A DNA stretch of 64,000 nt, taken from positions 144,743-208,742 of the forward strand of contig JXTC01000124.1 of assembly GCA_002914845.1 (NCBI GenBank), written 5' to 3'. A program made the translations under genes and the position numbers. Origin of the DNA: Trema orientale (Eukaryota; Streptophyta; Magnoliopsida; Rosales; Cannabaceae). This document shows positions 11,035 through 20,456 of this stretch, one piece after another (the first letter of the stretch is position 1; every line of letters starts with the position of its first letter). A model generated the notes under the pieces. It was not told where the DNA came from. It searched no databases and saw nothing but the letters and a program-made list of their open reading frames with translations.

Positions 11035-12041
11035 CACTACTAAAAAAAGGACCAACGACATCACTTGAATCACATCGTTTTCCAAAGAAAATGACGTGGT
11101 TGAACTCTCATGTAACGTCATTTAAAAGCGATGTGATTGCAGGTTCTACCATGTCTCTTATGTAACAAGCGACGTGGTTGGATCATATACCATGTCACTT
11201 CTACAGAAAGCGACGTGGTATATTATTTTATTTAATACTACGTCACTTTTTGCAAAAATAACGTAGTAAGGGGCTTATACTAGCCACTTCATCGATCTGC
11301 ACCTACAAAAAAATACTTTATCACGACCATCCATTCAAGATCATCAATCCCACCAAATCGTCCCCCAACCCCAATAAGAACAAACTCAAAATTTTCAATA
11401 CCTTCTCATTCAAATTCTATCTATTTCAAATTTCAGGTACCTCTCTCTCTTATTTCAGTTTCTTCAATTTTTGAGTCTTTGAAAATTTATGTAATAGTCT
11501 TTTTTGATTTTTTAGGTACAGATTGACCATCATCGATAATGCTAGGGCGTGAAAAGGGAGGCAAGGGAGGAGCAAAGTGACATCGTAAGAGTTTAGGCAA
11601 TGGATCACGAAGTCGATGATTTGGCGTTTGGCTCCTAGATGTAGTGTGAAGTGTGCATATTATTAGTCTGATCTACGAGGATACTCGTGGAGTGGTTAAG
11701 ATTTTTTAGAATGCTGTAACCTACACCGGCCGACCATGCAACCGAGCACACAGGGGGAGGAAGATGATACACACCACGTCGCTTCCTGGAGGAGTGACGT
11801 GGTATCTCTCAAAAGCCACGTGATAGGACCCTAATAATTGATAGTTTGCGACTTACCATGTCACTTTCTATGCAAGCGATGTGGTAAGCTGGCATACCAT
11901 GTCGCTTCCACATCACTTTTAAAGCAACGTGATATGACATGGGGCTACCACGTCACTCATTTTCATGTCGCTTATGAAGCGACGTGGTTTCTCTACCACA
12001 TCACCCTATAAGTGATTTGGAATATGCTTTTTGTAGTAGTG
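11035..12041. mobile_element. Non-autonomous CACTA (En/Spm-like) element with 3-bp TSD
   Basis: The left end reads CACTACTAAAAAAAGG and the right end is its near-complement (reverse complement CACTACTACAAAAAGC). The flanks are CTC at 11032-11034 and CTC at 12042-12044, the 3-bp target duplication expected of CACTA elements. The 1,007-bp interior has no transposase ORF but many copies of GACGTGG or CCACGTC near both ends, the kind of subterminal repeat bound by CACTA transposase. The paralogous site at about 19075-19083 is unoccupied. Confidence 0.9.
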
Positions 12042-12212
12042 CTCCCTTCGAAATATAATATCTCCACCAAGAAACTATGCTTGGAGGGGTAAGTTTTGAT
12101 TTTATTGATGACGAATATGGATATTGAGAAAATTCATCCAATTTTAAAAGAATATCCAAGAAAAATCCCAAATAAATAATAGTTATCATGGCGACAATGA
12201 AAGGACTGGCTA

Positions 12213-13129
12213 GTGAAGAACTTGATAGTAAATGGGGTGCATAGTTAGATAAATTTCTTCTTTTTGATTGAAAAAATATAAATACTCGAAAAGTTGACCG
12301 TCATGAATTTATTAGAGAAAAATTTATATTTTATATAATTAGTTTTTAATATTTAGATATTTTATAAGATTATCGAAGTTTATATGATTTTTAGATATTT
12401 ATTAGAACTTAATTTTTATTTATTTTAGTGGTTTATAGATAGATATATTGTATGTTTATTAGACTTTATTTTATAAGTATGTGGCACACGTACGTGACAA
12501 GTACAATACAGAGCGTAACGTGTCCTTTGTGTCTAAATTATGTACTCCAACTTATACAAAAACATTTATGTTTGTTCCACGTAATATTGCCAAAAAATGA
12601 CATATACAAATTAAAGTTTACGAATATAGTATAAAAAGTAATCATAAATCATGATTCACGCTCCAAAATAGCGAGGACAAATGACTCATTGTCTCGTGTT
12701 ATTAATTGTTTCAGGAGAGGTACATAAAGAAATATATCAAAAAGAAAAAAGAGAATTTTTTATAATAGTGATGGAGAGATAAGCACCTAAATCTCTAAGC
12801 ATTGCATCTTTACAGATACTTAAATCTAATTGGAGAGACTAGATAAGGCTGAAAGGAAAGGTATAAAAGTAATAACTACTCACTGCTACTAGATTCGGAG
12901 ACAAGAAATATACTATTAATAGGACATTTATTTAATTTGGCATGACGTATCAAAGCACCTCAGAAATCCTTTCCAATTCTATATAATTAAGAATTCTAAT
13001 TCCATTATATTAGTTGAGAAATCAGCTAAGAAATCCATTCCATTATATTATTTAAGAAATCACACTCCTCTTTTGCTTATTGACACAATTAATAAACTGG
13101 AGGCTAAACAAAATTTTCAAACTATATAC
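12213..13129. other. Spacer between the duplicated copies
   Basis: AT-rich DNA with no recognised gene. Short ORFs here have no protein-like composition. Confidence 0.4.
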
Positions 13130-13438
13130 CACCGGTGATGGCGGCTTAGTAATCGCGTGCCTATTCGGAGGTCTGACATCTATGAGGTCGAGAGTTCGAG
13201 CCACGATAGGCTCGGTGCAGAGCAGTTTTCCCATTTCTCATTGCAAGTAACGATCTTCCAATATGTGGGTCTCTGTAAAATCAGTAGGGCACTTTCGTTC
13301 TTCATAGCTGACCAGACTACGGAGACTATAGCACACTATTACCCTACTACTGGTCCTGATTGGGCCCCTAATATAGGGTAGATTGAGTGAGAAATGTGAA
13401 ATAGGTCACCCCGATTCTCTTTTTTTTTTTTTTTTTTT
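13130..13438 (+). mobile_element. tRNA-derived SINE with T-rich tail
   Basis: The 5' part has a pol III A-box-like GGCTTAGTAATCGCGTGCC and a B-box AGTTCGAGCC about 45 bases apart. The body is about 280 bp without coding capacity and ends in a run of 18 T. The flanks TTTCAAACTATAT (13115-13127) and TTTCAAAAGTATAT (just after the tail) look like a diverged target duplication. It would be mobilised by LINE enzymes. Composition is richer in G+C than the surroundings. Confidence 0.75.
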
Positions 13439-13715
13439 ATAAAAAAAAGAAAGGAATTTCAAAAGTATATGAAAATGTCTTATCTTTTGTGGACTTAGAT
13501 CTCCTATCCAAATTATCTGTCCATTATTCTGTTTGTCCAAATATAAAGCGGCATATCATTAAATAGTTTATTCTCCCACCTCCATCTTCTAAGGGCATTA
13601 CTGCTTTAGCGTTTTTTCTTCTTAAAAAAAATTAGCAAAAGCACGCCACAAGTTATTAGGTAAAGCACGTGATTCCCTACCCAACCCTTTCTCAAATTCA
13701 TTGTTTAACTTAGAT

Positions 13716-13800
13716 ATGTTTGGTATAGGATTCGAATCCTATTTTATAAATTCAGAAACAGTTTTCTACATAAAAGTTGTTTTATCCTTCTGACTTTTTA
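13716..13800. repeat. Remnant of the Tourist-like MITE found at 14507
   Basis: The words GTTTGGTATAGGATTCGAATCC and following match the left half of the foldback element at 14507-14646, with point changes. No matching right half is seen. Confidence 0.55.
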
Positions 13801-13989
13801 TATGAAGTGGATGAACAGAATAGTGGATAGACAATATTAACAGAAAATCCAAGTTCATCTTTTATATATAAAGAGTCCAAAAAGATGAAGTAGTTGGAGA
13901 TGACAATAATAAGATAACACAGTCTTAGTAGTAAATATTTTCAAGATCTCCACAAATTTAAAAAAGAGACACATGCAAGTGAGTGCACA

Positions 13990-14300
13990 ACAATTTATAC
14001 AAGATAATGCTAGAGATTCCATCAATTTATTATCTCGTATTGTTAATACACGTGATATGGTATATAATTTTTTATAATTTAATTAGTGAATTAATATTTA
14101 CTATATACTAATAAATTTAGTAACATTCACTAATTGAACGCAAATAACTAGTATGCTTTAACAAGTATAATATAAATTAGTAGTGAAATGAGAGGTGAAA
14201 TTCTTAACCTTATCCATTTATGCCTAGAAATATTATTGAAAAGTACTCACATCATGCAATTAATTGACCAGACGTGTATATATATATATATATATGTACA
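13990..14300. other. AT-rich 3' flank of NLR-2
   Basis: Mostly non-coding AT-rich DNA, with a (TA)n run at 14278-14295. The stretch 14000-14250 has no clear match in copy A and may be a small insertion. Confidence 0.4.
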
Positions 14301-14506
14301 GCAGCGAACACGTAGACAAACAATGTAATTATAAGGAACAGCATAAATGGCAACCACTGACTACCAACTTCACGATCTGGTTACGACTTTATTTAGGTTC
14401 ACGCTTTTATTCCAGAGTAGATGCGGGAGGTAGTGCTGGAAATATGTTAAAAAATAAGAACAAATAAAACACTGCAAGATTTAGAAAATAGGTATAAAAA
14501 TATCTT

Positions 14507-14646
14507 AGGGTGTGTTTGGCATAGTATTCGAATCCTATTCTACAAATCCAGAAATAACTTTCATGAAGTTTATCCTTCCAACTTTTTTCATGAAAGTTAT
14601 TTCTAGATTTGTAGAATAGGATTCGAACACTATACCAAACGCACCC
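14507..14646. mobile_element. Tourist-like (PIF/Harbinger) foldback MITE
   Basis: The left arm GGGTGTGTTTGGCATAG is mirrored by a right arm whose complement reads GGGTGCGTTTGGTATAG. The arms pair over most of the element, through TTCGAATCCTATTCTACAAA. TTA flanks each side, the target preferred by PIF/Harbinger elements. It lies in the probable 3' UTR intron of NLR-2 and is absent from the same intron of NLR-1. Confidence 0.75.
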
Positions 14647-14960
14647 TTAATAATTTAAACATTTTTCTTTTAACTTAAGTTTTGTTTTTATATTTATCCT
14701 TCTAACTTTCTTCATGAAAGTTGTTTCTGGATTTGTAGAATAGGATTCGAGCACTATACCAAATGCACCCTTAATAATTTAAACATTCTTTCTTTTAACT
14801 TAAGTTTTATTTTTATATTTATCCTTCTAACTTTCTTCATGAAAGTTATTTCTAGACTTGTAGAATAGGATTCGAACATTATACCAAATCAAAAGCACCC
14901 TTAATAATTTAAACATTCTTCTTTTAACTTAAGTTTTGTTTTCATAAGGCTTTCAAGTAA
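14647..14960. repeat. Tandem array of MITE half-units (124-130 bp period)
   Basis: Units start with TTAATAATTTAAACATT at 14647, 14771 and 14901. The first two end with a copy of the MITE right arm, and the third is partial. The array looks like repeated duplication of the MITE right half plus flank, by slippage or unequal exchange. Confidence 0.8.
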
Positions 14961-15100
14961 ATTCATAACCCATTCCTACTGGCTAGTACTATTCTAAAAA
15001 TTACAGATTATCCACTAGATTAGTATAAATATAATTTATGGACAGAGGAAAAATTATTATTATCAGTTAAATAAAGCTACCAATGTGCAGTTGTCCCCAC

Positions 15101-17532
15101 CTAATCTTCTTCAGCAATATTAATGGGCAGATGTTCCCAATCTTGCTGGTTGGCTTGAATGAAAGTCTTCAATCCAGGGCAATTAAAAATCCGCAATTTC
15201 GGTGGCGGAGAGGTGAGGTTGCGCATCCCGTTTGGCAGAGATAAAAGCCTTGGGCACTTGATAATGTGAATGATCTTAAGTGATGTTGCTTCTTGCAACC
15301 ACCGCGGTAGTGATATCAAGTTGGGACAATCATTGATAATGAGGGCTCTTAAATTGCTTGCACAACCTTGAAGCCACCGTGGGAGAGCCACCATCTTTGG
15401 CAACTGCTCAAAATACAACTTCCGTATGCTTATTGACTTGTATTTGCTTACTTCACTGCCTTCTTCTTCCTCATTATCAGTTAAGATGAGATTGTTGCAA
15501 CTGTCAATTTGGAGATTCTCCAATGCAGTTAGGCATCGAAAGCTACTATGCAGAGAGGTGAGTTTTTCACATTCTGCAATATACAATTTACGAAGAGAAG
15601 TCAATCGATCAATCCCGTTGCTGTTGTGGTCATTGACAGAACTCTGAGGCTTATCAACTTCTCTATGTCTCTCGGAAGCCCTTCCAGTTTCTTGCATCCG
15701 AAAAGCACTAGGACTTGCAGACTCTGCAGTTTACAAATGGAGTCAGGAAGTTGTGTGATTTCAGAATTTAAGGATAGGTTGAGATATCTCAAATGCTTCA
15801 TTTTGCCAATGTAACTTGGCAACTTGTGGAATGAGGAATATCTTAAATCCAAAAACCGCAAGTATTTGAATTTCGATATGCAGTGCCGTGATCAACGAAG
15901 AAGGTCCTTGAATCTCCTGTTTCATAAACTGGGAGAATTATGGTCCGCAAGTTATTTAATTGATAAGTGTCGAACACTTGGTGAAATTTCTTCCGTAGGT
16001 CCGGTTATTATGGAGCACTCATCTTTAGCAATTGAGCAGGCAAGATCATGAATGAGATAATGCATACGGTAACCTACGGTTAAATGCTCCCATACCTCAT
16101 CTTGAATGAAAGATCTTGTCTGTAACTCATCAAAATACTGGTCACCAATTTCTCCCAAGCTCCTGTTTCGATGATCATGTGATTGATGAAGGACCCCGTG
16201 TGCCATCCAAAGGTGAATTACTTGATCTCTTAGCAGAACAAAATCTTTTCGAAAAAGGGAACAATAAAGAAAGCACTGCCTCAAGTGAGATGGCAAATCG
16301 TTGTAACTAAGTTGAAGCGCAGCCAAAACCTGATTCTCCTGATCTTGTCCTAGTTTCCATATTTCATTATCTCTTATATACTGCCATTCTTTTTCATCCA
16401 ATTTCGAAAACATTAAGCTCCCTAACGTTCTGACTGCCAATGGAACCCCTTTGCAATTTTCTACAATTTGCTCACCAATTTTAACGAGGTTTTGGTGTTT
16501 TTCTTCTTGTCCTTCTTTAAAAGCATATTTTTTAAGCAAAGACAAACAATCACCATCAGCAAGAGCTTTCAAATTATAAGTTACAACAGTACCCATAACA
16601 TTCGCGACAGAATCTTTACGTGTTGTCACTATAATTTTACTTCCAGGGGCTCCCTCCATCAAGAAATTTCTCAACTCAATCCATTTGGAATGGCTTTCAT
16701 TCCAGACATCATCTAAAACGAGCAAAAATCTTCTGTTCATCAAACGATTTCGTAGATTCTCTTGAACCTGATCATCAGTTAAACTTTCCGGTTTTTTGCC
16801 AATCGCAGAAGTTAAAATCTTTCCAATTATTCTGGGAACATCAAAATCTTGAGAGACGTGCACCCACAATCTAAGATCAAAATTACTCTTAACACTTTCA
16901 TCAGAGTAAACTAGCTTTGCAAGTGTGGTCTTTCCCAAGCCCCCAATCCCACATATAGGAATAACAGAGATCTTAAGATTATAATCGTTTTGCTCCTTTA
17001 AAAGAGCTATGATCTGTTCTTTGTCATAATCTCTGCCTACAACCCCTGAGGAAGGAACAAAGGAGTGCGTCTCATTTTTGGTTGGAGATTTCTCCTCAGA
17101 TTGTGTAGTGAGATTAAATTGATTTTTGTCAACATCAATTTGATCTAACCTTTTTCTAATCTCCTTAATTTGGTGACCAAGCCTATTGCGAAACACAAGT
17201 GGATTGGAGGACGAAAAGAAACGACGTACCTTCCCACCAATACTGCCACATGTTTCAACCACCTGCCTCCTCAGCCTTTCGCACTCGAATTCGTCCAGAA
17301 CATCCTCGGCATCAAGAAAGACTTCCTTAAGCTGTCTCAGCCAAGTGCTCAGCCGTTGGTTTCCTGCCTGCTTCACTTCAGCATCTTTGAGTACCTTTTC
17401 GATGTTGGACATGGTCCGTTCAAGACTCTTCAGCTCGCCCTTGATCCCGCATGTCAAGATAATCTCTTCCTCAACGATGGCGCCTAGTTTCCCCAAGATT
17501 GTTTCTGCTACGACTGATGCTAATTCAGCCAT
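15101..17532 (-). pseudogene. NLR-2: CC-NB-ARC-LRR gene (RGA-like), decayed tandem copy
   Basis: This is a paralog of NLR-1 with the same start (MAELAS) and domain order. The piece at 15952-17532 (526 residues) holds the coiled coil with AEDVLDEF and a complete NB-ARC: P-loop GIGGLGKTT, LLVLDDVW, GSKIIVTTR, GVPLA, CFLYCSLF. The MHD motif reads MHY. Relative to NLR-1, 44 bases are missing at about 15960 after HLSI, giving an immediate stop, and 16 bases are missing at about 15628 in the LRR. LRR pieces remain at 15601-15861 and 15101-15697. The last exon ends with TAG directly abutting a GT donor at 15100. An acceptor at 14436 probably joins it to a 3' UTR exon. A truncated CC-NB-ARC protein could still be made, but two frame-breaking deletions argue for a pseudogene. 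Confidence 0.85.
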
Positions 17533-18500
17533 GATATTTTGCTACCCTTCTTTAGCGAAATTGGTGTACTGGTTGATCTGGTGGTTATTAGACAGAATGA
17601 TATGGACTATGGTAAAAGAAAATGACCAAGCACACAATATGATCATTATGGTATTCTATGCATGTGAATATGGATATAGTTCATTAGGTTACATTATGCT
17701 TTACGTTTTCATTAATGTTGCCCAACATTGAATACAAGCACAGAATTCTCTCAAATAAAAGAATACAAGCATAGAATATTTGAATTGCTTTTCTTTGGAG
17801 TGTAGCGACGACAAAATCATTTTTTATTCTCAGCTGGTTGGCCTTTTTTGTTACGACATATTCGACTTTGTATTAATCTTTACTTGCTTGTTTTCTCTCC
17901 TTCTCAAACCAAAAATTGAAGGAAAAAGAAAACAAAATGACATCAAATCCAAAACCAAAGTAACCATAATAGAGGACAACATAAAATACTTGGAGAACTA
18001 CCGAAAACAGTGAAAAGTTATTATGAAAACGAGAGAAACCCCTAAGAAATGACATTATTCGGAGAACACAACTGAATTATTTTCTGGACTATTTTAGTTC
18101 ACTAAGTTTTTAATTTTGGGAGTTAAACACCTGAACTTCCATTCTGTTGACAATTTAACAGGTCAGGGACAACACTTGAAAAAGGATATGACATTGAAAA
18201 TAAAGACATTTAGCTTGATAACGACAATAATGTGCAGAAACGACATCGTTTGAAAAAATGTGTTAAACGACATTTTCTTGGATAGTAACATGTCAGAAAC
18301 GATAAAAAAAAAAAAAAAGAAAAAAGAAAAAAAAAAGGCAAAGACAACACTGACTTTTAACAGGTCAGGAACAACACATGAGAAAGGACATAACATTGAA
18401 AAAACAGACATTTAGCTTGATAACGGCAGAAACAACAAAAGACAACTACTGAATAACAAGATCAACAAAAATGACATTCATGTGCAGTAACATGTCAGAA
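17533..18500 (-). promoter_or_regulatory. Upstream region of NLR-2 (duplicated with NLR-1)
   Basis: Related in order to 9092-10058, including GTGAATATGGATATAG and TTCTCAGCTGGTTGGCC. It holds an A-rich run at 18304-18338 and a local duplication of GAATACAAGCA near 17730-17775. No individual control element is claimed. Confidence 0.45.
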
Positions 18501-18829
18501 AGGACCAAAACTGCCTTTTAACACGACACCACCCACTCTCCCTTCCTCTACTAGACTAGATGGAAGAACAGATAGATCACTTTTGACTGGATTAAAAAGT
18601 ATTCCACCTCATTATGCAACAACATTCCTTTCCTGTATTTGCTAAACACATACTTTGCCACTGGTTCCCTCCGCCCAGCCTTGGACAGCTGGAACCGATC
18701 CAGATACTTGCTTTCAAGTGCTTTGCCTCACTACAGCGATGGACGAATCAGCTCGATCTCTTACTAATGAAATGGATAAGTACAGGATTGGATAGCAAGA
18801 GGGCTTTCCTGTCTCACAACTAAGTATTC
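18501..18829. other. Block without counterpart in copy A
   Basis: This stretch of balanced composition (18615-18825) is not matched near 10000 in copy A. Minus-strand translation gives a short stretch without stops but no family I recognise. It may be a captured gene fragment. Confidence 0.3.
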
Positions 18830-19235
18830 CACATGCTAAAAACAAAATCAACATTAAAGAGAAGTCTAATGAAATAAAACTAGGTATTTGATTACAGGAA
18901 TTGATGAGGATAAACGAGGGTGAAAGTGATTCTTCAAAAATCAAAGCACATTGTACCCTGTAACGTAAACTTAGTGGTAAAACTCATAACAAAAATTCCA
19001 ATATTTGATTAGGCTACTTTCATTCATGTCCTCGTTAAATATAAGTTAAAACTATAATCAACATTGCAATAAAGCTACCATCGAAGTATAATGCTCCACC
19101 AAGAAACCATGCTTGGAGGGGTGAGTTTTGGTTTTATTGATGACAAATACAGATATTGACAAAATTCATCCAACTTTATAAGAACATCCAGAAAAAAATC
19201 CCAGATGAATGATAGTTTTATCAGGGCAGCAATGA

Positions 19236-19811
19236 AGTTTCAATTCATTTGATAGAGCTTTAAAACAAATGAAATTACTAACACCAGCATGCCGAGTCGT
19301 CTACTCTTCCACAACCAAAAGCTCATTCCTTCTTTCGGTAAAAAGGTATTTTCCTACACAGAAAGGAGAACGGATTATACAGTAAAGAGATGAAAGTGGA
19401 AAAAGTAGAAAATGCCGTCCATATGTCAAAAGAGTAACACAGCATAAGCTGCCTGAAAAGCAGCATAGCAAGTAATAATGCTACTCTACATAGTTATTTA
19501 GTTTTACAGTCTCTTTTGGAGCATGCTTTTCAGAAGAATGTCAAGATATATACATGCATATATATATATAGAAACATATATACTATTACTCATAGTTATC
19601 GTCAATTTCCATAAACGATTAAGTTCATATGGTATCAACATATGATCTCTCTTTTTTTTTTTTCCCCACCTTCTGGCTCGTGTGACTAACATGGCACAAC
19701 AAACTATGTTCCTTGTTCTAACGCAGAAACTCAAACCATTATGACTCACAACATACTATGCGCCAAAGTTGTACCTTCTTATTTCCTTTCAAGGAAGATA
19801 TCATTAATAGG
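19236..19811. other. Spacer, no recognised feature
   Basis: Non-coding DNA beyond the duplication, with a short TA-rich run near 19555-19575 and a T run near 19650. No gene is supported. Confidence 0.4.
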
Positions 19812-20049
19812 TTCGTTTGAAGATAATTGCATACTCATAATTCAATTGCTAGTTTTTCCTTCATCGAGATTGTTTTCATTCCTAGAAATGCAAATCAATC
19901 AGCTGATGCCATTGCTAAGTGGACTCTCGCTTCAAAAAGTACTGGATTCTATTGTCTAAGGGAGGTCCCCCTGATGTGGTGACCAAAGGATTCTATTGTC
20001 TAAGGGAGGTCCCCCTGATGTGGTGACCAAACTTTTTATTGATGCTTAG
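19812..20049 (+). pseudogene. LINE-type RNase H C-terminal fragment
   Basis: Plus-strand translation around 19880-19960 gives IPRNANQSADAIAKWTLAS followed by a short tail with VPPDVV and FIDA then stop. This is the C-terminal end of the plant RNase H-like domain (RVT_3 type) usually found in LINE polyproteins or single-copy derivatives. An in-frame stop lies upstream, and a 44-bp tandem duplication (19944-20031) shifts the frame, so it cannot be functional. Nothing else of the element is visible. Confidence 0.6.
19944..20031. repeat. Perfect 44-bp tandem duplication
   Basis: Two identical 44-bp units begin with GGATTCTATTGTC at 19944 and 19988. They lie inside the RNase H fragment. The lack of any mismatch suggests a recent event. 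Confidence 0.95.
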
Positions 20050-20456
20050 TAAATAATGATGCATTTTCACGGCCCAAAAAGAAAATATATATATATTTAA
20101 ACTGTTTTCCTTCTTTCTAAATTGAAGTTTTTTTTCTGAAACTAAACAACTAAATGTAGTTATCATTTCGGCCTTCCAGCCAAAATATATTCCCAAGCTT
20201 ACAAAATACAAAATGGATTGAACTAGTGAAAGCATGATCATACTGAACTAAAGACTTAGTGCTAATGTGTGATTTTTCTTGTATATACACCAACCAAAAC
20301 TTAGAAACATAGAGTCTTCAGTATTCTGTACAAGAAAACACAAAACAAATCGGACGAAGACATCAGTCAAGCTTGTGACTCAATGCTATTGTTGTTATGA
20401 TTAACCTTGCTAGGAAAAGAAATCAGAAAAGGGGCAAGAAGCTACCTGAGAGACAT
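20050..20456 (-). other. 3' flank of the complex I gene
   Basis: AT-rich DNA after the stop codon of the 51-kDa subunit gene, expected to contain its 3' UTR and polyadenylation signals. No other gene is seen. Confidence 0.5.

Larger units (their letters stand above)
5918..12212. repeat. Tandem segmental duplication, copy A (contains NLR-1)
   Basis: Matching words in the same order link this segment to 13880-19235. Examples are the 3' flank (5920-6050 with 13885-14000), the NLR body, the upstream region (9092-10058 with 17533-18500 and 18830-18906), and the distal block (12047-12212 with 19083-19235). Copy A has gained a CACTA element (11035-12041) and an insertion at about 10059-10858. Boundaries are judged by eye. 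Confidence 0.75.
13880..19235. repeat. Tandem segmental duplication, copy B (contains NLR-2)
   Basis: Partner of 5918-12212 in direct orientation. It lacks the CACTA and 800-bp insertions of copy A. It has its own MITE array inside the 3' UTR intron (14507-14960) and an unmatched block at about 18501-18830. Confidence 0.75.

Noticed and set aside
13140..13215. tRNA gene
   Set aside because: A- and B-box words are present, but the cloverleaf does not close and a SINE body with T tail follows.
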